Positions 9,441-15,000 of a DNA stretch of 15,000 nucleotides are shown piece after piece (position 1 is the stretch's first letter; the number at the start of each line of letters is the position of its first letter). The stretch comes from Chromera velia (Eukaryota > Sar > Chromeraceae): NCBI GenBank assembly GCA_018398765.1, contig JAHBMJ010005854.1, positions 1 to 15,000 on the forward strand, in the 5' to 3' direction. The notes under the pieces were generated by a model. It saw only the letters and a program-made list of their open reading frames with translations. It ran no database searches and was not told the DNA's origin. Position numbers and translations under genes: made by a program.

Positions 9441-10952
9441 TCAGCAGTGGGCAAATCTGGCCTTGAACGCTGCCTCCCCTCCAGGATAGTCCTAGAAAGG
9501 GTCGAAGTTGCCCCCCTCCTCTTTGTTCTCCTTGGAAGTCGAGGAGACGGTGGTCATCTCTGAACCCCCCCCCTCAGTGGCACATGCTGCCTCGTAGATG
9601 GGGATATCCTGAAGTGCAAAAGGAAGCTTAGAATAGTCGAACACGATGTCGATATGACCACTTCTGTGTCTAACCAACTCTTGGAGCTCAGCTGCGCAAG
9701 AAGCGTTAGCCATTCTCACTCTCTCCTCTGAGAAGCGAACCTTCTCCTTCTTTCTATTCCCTTTCTCCCCCTCCTTCTCTTTTTCCTTCTCACTCTGCTT
9801 CTTCTTTTACATTTGCAACATTTGCGCTGCGATGCGAGAGACGTCGAACTCAGACAGCGAGAAAGAATTGCCAGACGAAGAGCTAGATGAAGACTCTGAG
9901 TGAGACTTCTCGCTCTGTCCATTCTGCCGTCTCTATCCATTTCCATCAGATCCCTCCCTCTTTTCACGGCTTCCTTTCTCCTTTTCTTTCTGATTTCGGC
10001 TACCCAAAGGGCTAAAATGCTTGTCGTACTTTGAAGCAAAGTTAAAAGACAGTTGACGGAGCTGTCGTGCCGTCTCCACGCTCATCGACTCGAAGTCGGG
10101 GTTGGTAAGAGCACTAACCCCCCCCGGAAGCATGGCTTGAAGGGTTGGGTCTGCAAGCTTGCCATTTGAAGTGCCAGCTGCAGACAACAGAGACTTGTGA
10201 AGGGTCGAAATCTCCATGTCTACCCCGGTTGAACTGGAGATGACACGGAGGATTCCGGAGGCAACAGAGGGCACCCAGTCATGATAACGAGTATGGCGGG
10301 GGTCCAGCGTAGGTGATACTTCCGCCATCACCTCCTTCTGATACTCCCAGCTGTACTTTATGGCTACCGGCTTCCCTTGCCCCCCCACCTGCTTCTTTGG
10401 CTTTGTCTGTGCCAACGCTTTCGTCTCTTTACAAAGAAGAGGCCAGAAAGTGATGCCTGCAACCTAGTCATGTGCTTCAAAGTCCCGATCCTTCAAATCA
10501 TCTTGCACTTCTTGAAAAGCCCCTCCGAGTTTGGCTTCGGAAAAGCTTTTTCCCTCCACTAGCTGAGGGAAACGTGAGAACGTGACACTGTCCCACGCCG
10601 TCTCCTTTTAGAGATCTGGTGGCAGCTGGACCTGAACTCCTTGAAGTGCTGCAATGAAAGCGGCTCCCGAGTCCTTCAATCTCTTCTGGAACTCCGGAAG
10701 TTCTTCAGCAATCTAACGCTGAGGCAGTGTGTGCTGGGGGTTTTGCACCAACTTGTTAGCCCTCTTGTGAAGGGCCTTATACGATCCAAACGAAGAAACA
10801 CAAATCGCTCCCAACAACTTCTGCAGTCCAGTGTACGAAGCATACATCCGAACCCACAGAGAAAGGATTTGAAGATACTCCTCGGAGTTTGCATACTATT
10901 GCCTCTGAGGAGGCTCTTCTGCCGTGAACTTCAGAGCGGTATTCGCAAACAT
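9441..10952 (-). pseudogene. Gag-like ORF of the LTR element with in-frame UAA/UAG codons
   Basis: Reading the minus strand from the ATG at 10952 gives one continuous frame of protein-like composition. It is broken by TAG at 10896-10898, 10713-10715, 10464-10466 and 9933-9935, and by TAA at 10608-10610 and 9807-9809. A seventh TAG at 9492-9494 is followed by 16 more plausible codons (DYPGGEAAFKARF) before a TGA at 9441-9443. No frameshift is apparent over about 504 codons. The N-terminal third is likely helical (EEYLQILSLWVRMYASY, LQKLLGAICVSSFGSYKAL). The middle has DPRHTRYHDWVPSVASG. The C-terminal third is low-complexity: a Ser-rich block, then a Lys/Glu block, then a short acidic tail. 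No zinc knuckle is seen. The single ORF just after the 5' LTR suggests Gag by position only; no homology is recognised. Confidence 0.6.
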
Positions 10953-11012
10953 TTTGAAAAAGTAGGGCGGAGACGGAAAGAAACGTTTGGAAGAAAGACT
11001 TGGAAAACCTGG

Positions 11013-11025
11013 GGTTGTTAACCGC
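11013..11025 (-). other. Candidate primer-binding site of the LTR element
   Basis: The minus-strand sequence directly after the 5' LTR is GCGGTTAACAACC. It lacks the usual TGG start that pairs with a tRNA 3' CCA end. Its complement resembles the anticodon arm of tRNA-Asn(GUU) (GGCTGTTAACCG, 11 of 12), recalled from general knowledge. The position is right; the primer identity is speculative. Confidence 0.3.
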
Positions 11026-11176
11026 AGTTAAGCCATGTGTAGCTAGAGCTGCTAGAGCACAAGTACCCAAGACTTCCTTCCGTCAGAGCTCTTTTAGGAA
11101 AGTCTGTCAGTTCGGTCGTACAGAGAAGGACCAACGTCATGCTGTCTAAACCTTCAGAATGACTGCCTGCGCTGAC

Positions 11177-11204
11177 CCCAGGCGGCCCGTCAGGGCCGCC
11201 TGGG
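11177..11204. repeat. Subterminal hairpin of the hAT-like element, left end
   Basis: A perfect 12-bp stem (11177-11188 with 11193-11204) encloses the loop GTCA. The stem includes CCCAGGC, a motif that recurs at both ends of the element. Confidence 0.8.
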
Positions 11205-11886
11205 ATCTTATGTATGACCTTCCCCAGGCGGTCCTTACGCACTGCCTGCGGGACTCTAGGCAGTCAAGGGGTCTTTCTGTATTCTCTCTATAGTATGAAA
11301 AACGTTGAAAAAAATTTAAAAATGCCTTTATTCTAGGATTTAGTATCTGAACGCAACTTTAAAGATTCATTTACAATGCTTCAAATTGAATCAATAAATC
11401 AAAATTTTTATATAATTCTAGATATTATTTTATAGAAAAGAATTAAATCAAATTTTCTAAATAATTTTCCAGAGTAAATTTCCACTCCGCGATAAGTTTA
11501 TAAACAATGCAAAGTTGCATGTGTCACTTTTTGTTTACTTAGATTGGCACCTCCCATATATTAAAAAGGGACGTGTGCATCACCACAGTCTCTCCCATTA
11601 GCAACCCTTATATGGCTACTTCAAATGGGGTCGCGTAGTGGTCTCTTACTGCCATGACTGCCACTGCGACGGATCGGAGAGAGGGGTTAGAGAGCAAAAG
11701 AGATGAATACTTGCTTTCATAAGGGGGGGTGTTCTGTATAAACAAAGCTCTTGCCTGCCCTGCCCGCAACAAGTCTGAGACTCTCTCCTCTGTGTTTTTC
11801 GCCCATGCACGTATAGATCGCGAGGTCGCGTCGGTGCGTCCCTCATGTAAACCCGGTTAGGCACGTGCACCGTGGTTCGTGACGAC

Positions 11887-12041
11887 AAGGTCGGTGCCCT
11901 TGGCACCGACCTTTGCCCCAGGCAACTCTCAACAAGTGCCTGGGGCTTCGCCCCAGGCAGTTCTATATAAACTTAGGCAAAACCACCTGGGGTTGCCCCA
12001 GGCGTCAGGGCCACCTGTGGCATGCCTGGGGTACCCCAGGC
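11887..12041. repeat. Cluster of four hairpins/palindromes, right end of the hAT-like element
   Basis: Four perfect inverted repeats follow one another: a 12-bp stem around AAGGTCGGTGCC (11887-11913), a 9-bp stem GCCTGGGGC (11938-11958), a 7-bp stem CCTGGGG (11986-12002), and the 18-bp palindrome GCCTGGGGTACCCCAGGC (12024-12041). Three share the CCTGGGG/CCCCAGG core with the left end. Repeated subterminal motifs are often transposase-binding sites; that role is inferred here. Confidence 0.75.
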
Positions 12042-12288
12042 GCCCCAGGCAGGTTTAGACAGCATGACGAACGTTCTTGTAAAGCTAGAAGCTTCAATGA
12101 ATGATGCACCGTCAATCGATCTGAATGTAACCAAATCAGGTGTATGACGCATCGCGCAATGCAAGCGGCCCCGGAAGGCGAAGGTATGTCATAGGGCGGC
12201 AGGCGCGGTAGACCCATACCCCGGCGCCGCCCTCAATCTCGTTTGGCCGGCGACGTACCTCAATCTCCCCTGTCTTCATTCTTCACTA

Positions 12289-12459
12289 ACGGAAAATTTG
12301 TGGGAAATCATCATTATCATCATCATACATCATTATCATTAGCCGATGCTAGGGCCAATGTTAAACGTCCAGCATTTGGCAAGTCTCAATTAACATCATA
12401 CAAGGGCCGCAAAACAGAGTAATAAATGTCAGATGGACTTTGATTTGGCAACTAGCTTA
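12289..12459. other. Gap between the two TIR/LTR elements; ATC-rich simple repeat
   Basis: A degenerate CAT/ATC tract lies at about 12308-12340. Otherwise I see no gene or structured feature. Confidence 0.5.
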
Positions 12460-13404
12460 ACTTCTGTATAAGGCTGAGAAAAGGTGCATAAGGTGCTGGT
12501 GCTGGTGTAAAAACAGGTTTGCACCTTAAATCAGGTGTAAAACAGGTGTAAAATAAGGTGCACTGTTTACCCTATGAAAGCTATGTTTCTAGGGTTGATT
12601 TCTAGTGTTTTTAACGGCTAAAAGGCGTCTCATTCAAAGCCTAAAAGCTTATTATGATATAGATTTGCTACACTAGTTTTTACTATGCAAAACAACTTTA
12701 AATGTCACTAGAAATATCAGTAAAAAAGCGATAAAAAGCAAAAATAAAAAATCTTACAATTAAAGACTCTATGTCTCTGACTGTCTCATGACTTTGGTCT
12801 CTTTCTAGGTCTCTTTTCTCAACTTAAGCAACGTTTTTCACCTCTCCAATACTTTTTCTGTATGCTTATAGTGTCTGAATATGTTTGGCACCGTTTGCGT
12901 GCTACACCGTAGTCCAGTTCTATCCCTACGGTCCATAAAACCTTCAAACTACATGCATGCCCCTTGGGAGCAAACTCATAAAGAAAGCAACCACAAATGG
13001 TGCGTTTTCATAAAAAAGAAAAAGAAGAAAGAATGAAACAAAAGAAGGCTTTTTTTTATTTGTATTTTTCCTCTGAGCGAGGGCAAGTGAGGATGAGTGA
13101 GGGCCTGATCTCAAGGCTCAGAGCCCAGCCCCGTCATATACTCTAGCTCTCTTCTTCACTCACCCCTTAGCTCACCCCTACACACAAAATGATAACGGAG
13201 GACAAAAAAGAGGAAGAAGAGAAAGAAGAAGAAGAGAAAGAAGAGGAGAGAGCAGGCTTCTTACAGACTTTGTCTCACTTGAAGTTTAACTTGAAAGTTG
13301 ACCCTGCTGCAAAGAGAAGAGATACTCATGCTCCAATGGACTTGATTTCATGCAGCGCATGTATGCGTTATCGAACGTACGTTCAGTGACCTCTGTATGT
13401 ATGT

Positions 13405-13436
13405 AGCCGATTTTAAATTTTTCTTAAAAATCGGCT
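13405..13436. repeat. 10-bp-stem hairpin inside the MULE-like element
   Basis: AGCCGATTTT (13405-13414) pairs with AAAATCGGCT (13427-13436) around an AT-rich 12-base loop. Function unknown; it may be a relic of an older insertion. Confidence 0.6.
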
Positions 13437-13494
13437 GATTGGATTTGTTCCGCGCGCGCGATCCGCGTTTGGGGCCGCGGGGAGCCGCAGGGGC

Positions 13495-13548
13495 GGGGCA
13501 GTGGCGCGTTGCATGGCCATAACGTTGACACTTTTCACCCAATTCCAT
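13495..13548 (-). pseudogene. Zinc-knuckle-like peptide fragment
   Basis: A short minus-strand reading frame encodes KCQRYGHATRHCP. The C-x4-H-x4-C spacing and the CQRYGH core resemble the second half of CCHC zinc knuckles in Gag/ORF1 proteins of non-LTR retrotransposons. The first Cys of the usual C-x2-C pair is replaced by Gly, and the frame has no other recognisable domain. It is probably a captured fragment or a coincidence. Confidence 0.3.
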
Positions 13549-13665
13549 TCAATCAGGTGCAAAACAGGTGCATCAGGTACATCTAGTGCAAAACAGGTGC
13601 ATCTGGTGCAACTTCTTGTTTTGCACCTTTTCTGAGGTGCACCTTTTCTAAGCCGTACTTCTGTA

Positions 13666-14609
13666 GTTTTTTTATTTAGAAGAAAATCATTATCATTTTA
13701 TTAATTTCTGTCATCAGCCTACCTACCTATAATGCCGCATATATCTAAGTTTCTAGCCTAGTTTCTAGCCACACTTCTAGTATTTAAAAACTGAAAGTTG
13801 ACGTTCCCCCCCAAAAAATGAGAGCACCCAATTTTTGATTCTCATATATAATTTCTTGCCCAAAAAGAAAAAGAGTGTAATATTATATTATTATTAAAGA
13901 GTGATGTTAGACTAAACGAGGAACGTCTAAGTTCAAGTTGCATGCAAAATTTTAAGTTCTAACTCCTTGTACTTCTTTTATTATAGGAACGCCTAATTTT
14001 GGAAATTAAGTATAAAATTTTGGAAGTCTCAATTTTTAATATCCAATTCATGAGGGAAGGGACTAGAGAAGTCTGATTATAACATAGCATAACATTAATG
14101 AATTTAATGTTCCGCGTCTGCCCACGGACATTTATCCTATCCTATTAAAACAGAAAGCTAAAGAGGATTGAAACGGGAAACCAATTTTTAAGATATTTTG
14201 TATAATCTTAATCATAATTCTACATAATTAATTCAACATAAAATCACTTCCTCTTAACAACTTATAATTTTAATCCATTGGAACCCATTTTTCAATCAAT
14301 CAATGCAGGTTTCATTTAACTCATCACTTTCAATTACTACGAACAAATATAGAGGCGTGTCTGAGAATAAAGTCTCAATTTAAATAAAAATCAATGTAAA
14401 TGCATGTTTTGATATTCTCGGTAATTCTCAGCAGTCCATTGTTGAATCCACTCACCAAAAACATTGTTTGAAACCACAAGATGTTTCTCATGCACCGAAC
14501 TGCAGTGTTCATGAATATCCATCTACATAGGCCCCAGAATGCCAGCAAATCCTGCACAAGCAACATCTTTCAGCCGAATTCAGCCACGGCGGTGGGTGAG
14601 GGAGTGGAT
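13666..14609. other. AT-rich intergenic region, no gene recognised
   Basis: Strongly AT-rich compared with the rest of the window. GGAACG(T/C)CTAA occurs twice about 66 bp apart (near 13920 and 13986), and short poly-A/poly-T runs are common. ORFs here are short and hydrophobic or low-complexity. Confidence 0.5.
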
Positions 14610-14625
14610 GGCTTCAAGCGAAGCC
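14610..14625 (-). promoter_or_regulatory. Candidate histone mRNA 3' stem-loop
   Basis: On the minus strand GGCTTC-GCTT-GAAGCC forms a 6-bp stem with a 4-nt loop, 52 nt after the H2A stop codon. Size, stem/loop geometry, GG...CC ends and distance match replication-dependent histone stem-loops. The 3' flank ATCCA resembles the usual ACCCA. The loop GCUU and the closing C-G pair deviate from the animal consensus. A GAAAGA (14566-14571) lies 38 nt further on, farther than a usual downstream element. Confidence 0.45.
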
Positions 14626-14677
14626 GTTTCAGATGTCTGCAGTCAGCCTAAGTATTCTGTGGTCAGGCTTGCTTAAC

Positions 14678-15000
14678 TTAATACTCCTGCGAGCTCTCCA
14701 GCTTCTTCTTGCCCTTCGTCTTGGGCAGGAGGACGTTGTGGATGTTCGGCATCACACCGCCGCTGGAGATGGTCACACCGCCGAGATACTTGTTCAGTTC
14801 CTCGTCGTTGTGGACCGCCAGCTGAAGGTGACGCGGAATGATCCTCGTCTTCTTGTGGTCCTTGGCGGCGTTTCCTGCCAGCTCAAGAAGCTCAGCGCAG
14901 AGGTACTCGAGGACGGCAGCGACGTACACCGGGGCGCCGGCACCGACGCGCTTGGCATACCGGCCCGTCTTGAAGTATCTCGCGATCCTTCCAACGGGGA
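14678..15000 (-). CDS. Histone H2A, H2A.X-type C-terminus (5' part outside window)
   Basis: The C-terminal 107 residues are visible, ending in TAA at 14678-14680; the start lies beyond 15000. The histone fold is highly conserved: [39 protein letters not shown], the acidic-patch segment [14 protein letters not shown], and the docking-domain [14 protein letters not shown]. The tail KKLESSQEY carries the SQ(E/D)-aromatic motif that defines H2A.X; the Ser four residues from the end is the site phosphorylated by ATM/ATR-type kinases at DNA breaks. H2A pairs with H2B in the nucleosome. No intron interrupts the visible part. Whether this is the only canonical H2A of the organism (as in yeast, where all H2A carries SQ) or a variant cannot be told here. 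It is not H2A.Z, which lacks this tail. Confidence 0.97.
   Translation of the reverse strand, partial: PVGRIARYFKTGRYAKRVGAGAPVYVAAVLEYLCAELLELAGNAAKDHKKTRIIPRHLQLAVHNDEELNKYLGGVTISSGGVMPNIHNVLLPKTKGKKKLESSQEY

Larger units (their letters stand above)
11138..12066. mobile_element. hAT-like non-autonomous DNA transposon, 929 bp, nested in the LTR
   Basis: The ends are perfect 16-bp inverted repeats, CATGCTGTCTAAACCT at 11138-11153 and its complement at 12051-12066. The flanking 8-mers are ACCAACGT (11130-11137) and ACGAACGT (12067-12074). The intact LTR has a single ACGAACGT there, so it provides the empty site and confirms an 8-bp target duplication with one later change. Eight-bp duplications are typical of hAT elements; P and Merlin elements are alternatives. 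No transposase ORF is visible. The ends carry GC-rich hairpins and the middle (about 11280-11640) is AT-rich. Confidence 0.8.
8818..12287 (-). mobile_element. Non-autonomous LTR retrotransposon with a single Gag-like ORF, decayed
   Basis: Two direct repeats (8818-9142, and 11026-11137 joined to 12067-12287) bound a 1883-bp internal region. Both LTRs are 325 bp once the nested element and its target duplication are removed, with no indel between them. On the minus strand the LTR starts AGTGAAG and ends CTTAACT, so the termini are a near-perfect 7-bp inverted pair rather than TG...CA. A polypurine tract abuts the 3' LTR at 9143-9151. The flanks are GACGG (8813-8817) and AACGG (12288-12292), a probable 5-bp target duplication with one change. 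The internal region is too short for a normal pol, and I see no reverse transcriptase, integrase or protease motif. This matches the layout of gag-only elements (TR-GAG type); family membership is not recognised. Confidence 0.75.
11026..12287 (-). repeat. 5' LTR, split by a nested DNA transposon
   Basis: The halves 11026-11137 and 12067-12287 align end to end with the intact LTR, with an 8-bp overlap created by the insertion. Nothing else of the LTR is missing. The left edge abuts the candidate primer-binding site, and the right edge is followed by AACGG. Confidence 0.8.
12469..13656. mobile_element. MULE-like non-autonomous TIR element, about 1.19 kb
   Basis: GGCTGAGAAAAGGTGCA (12472-12488) is matched in inverted orientation by TGCACCTTTTCTAAGCC (13638-13654), 16 of 17 positions. 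Identical 9-mers ACTTCTGTA lie just outside (12460-12468 and 13657-13665). A 9-bp target duplication is typical of Mutator-like elements. Both ends carry clusters of AGGTGCA/AGGTGTA-type repeats separated by AAAACAG (12481-12562 and 13554-13647). Two or three bases between duplication and repeat do not match (TAA left, GT right), so the exact tips are uncertain. No transposase is visible. Confidence 0.7.

Noticed and set aside
9281-9466. 61-codon plus-strand ORF with fairly protein-like composition
   Set aside because: It lies inside the LTR element against its polarity, overlaps the end of the Gag-like frame, has no recognised motif and no supporting signal. It could be an exon or relic, but I cannot support it.
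13189-13389. 66-codon plus-strand ORF beginning with a Glu/Lys run
   Set aside because: The first third is simple repeat, the remainder matches no family I know, and it sits within a TIR element.
14375-14566. 63-codon minus-strand ORF downstream of H2A
   Set aside because: AT-rich, hydrophobic and without motifs; probably chance.

Overview
The window looks like nuclear DNA of a protist. It carries a multi-exon calpain-family gene with at least 16 introns, an H2A.X-type histone, and a stack of decayed transposable elements. The long pyrimidine-rich introns with TGCAG acceptors, the many dinucleotide microsatellites and the calpain paralogue fit an alveolate such as a chromerid (for example Chromera velia). 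That placement is a guess from style, not from a marker gene.

Layout. (1) 1-940: no gene recognised; GC-rich to mixed sequence upstream of the calpain gene. (2) 941-8635, plus strand: a calpain-like gene. I assembled 17 exons by eye; their phases join without a break into about 799 codons. It has the calpain protease fold (PC1, PC2) and a domain III (C2-like), but all three catalytic positions (Cys, His, Asn) appear substituted, so it reads as a pseudoprotease. The introns hold (AG)n, (AC)n, (TC)n, (TG)n and (GTCT)n tracts. (3) 8818-12287, minus-strand polarity: a small non-autonomous LTR retrotransposon. It has two 325-bp LTRs, a polypurine tract next to the 3' LTR, and one Gag-like ORF with six internal UAA/UAG codons and no visible frameshift. 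Its 5' LTR is split by a 929-bp hAT-like element with 16-bp inverted repeats and an 8-bp target duplication; the intact LTR supplies the empty-site sequence. (4) 12469-13656: a second TIR element, MULE-like, with a 9-bp target duplication ACTTCTGTA and clusters of AGGTGCA/AGGTGTA repeats at both ends; it contains a zinc-knuckle-like fragment. (5) 13666-14609: AT-rich sequence with no gene recognised. (6) 14678-15000, minus strand: the 3' part of histone H2A ending in the H2A.X signature SQEY, with a candidate histone 3' stem-loop 52 nt after the stop codon.

The calpain and histone genes are independent, and the transposons fill the space between them. The nesting gives an order of events: the LTR element inserted first, then the hAT-like element into its 5' LTR. 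LTR divergence is about 7% and almost all transitions, which suggests cytosine-deamination decay and may explain the stop codons in the Gag-like ORF.
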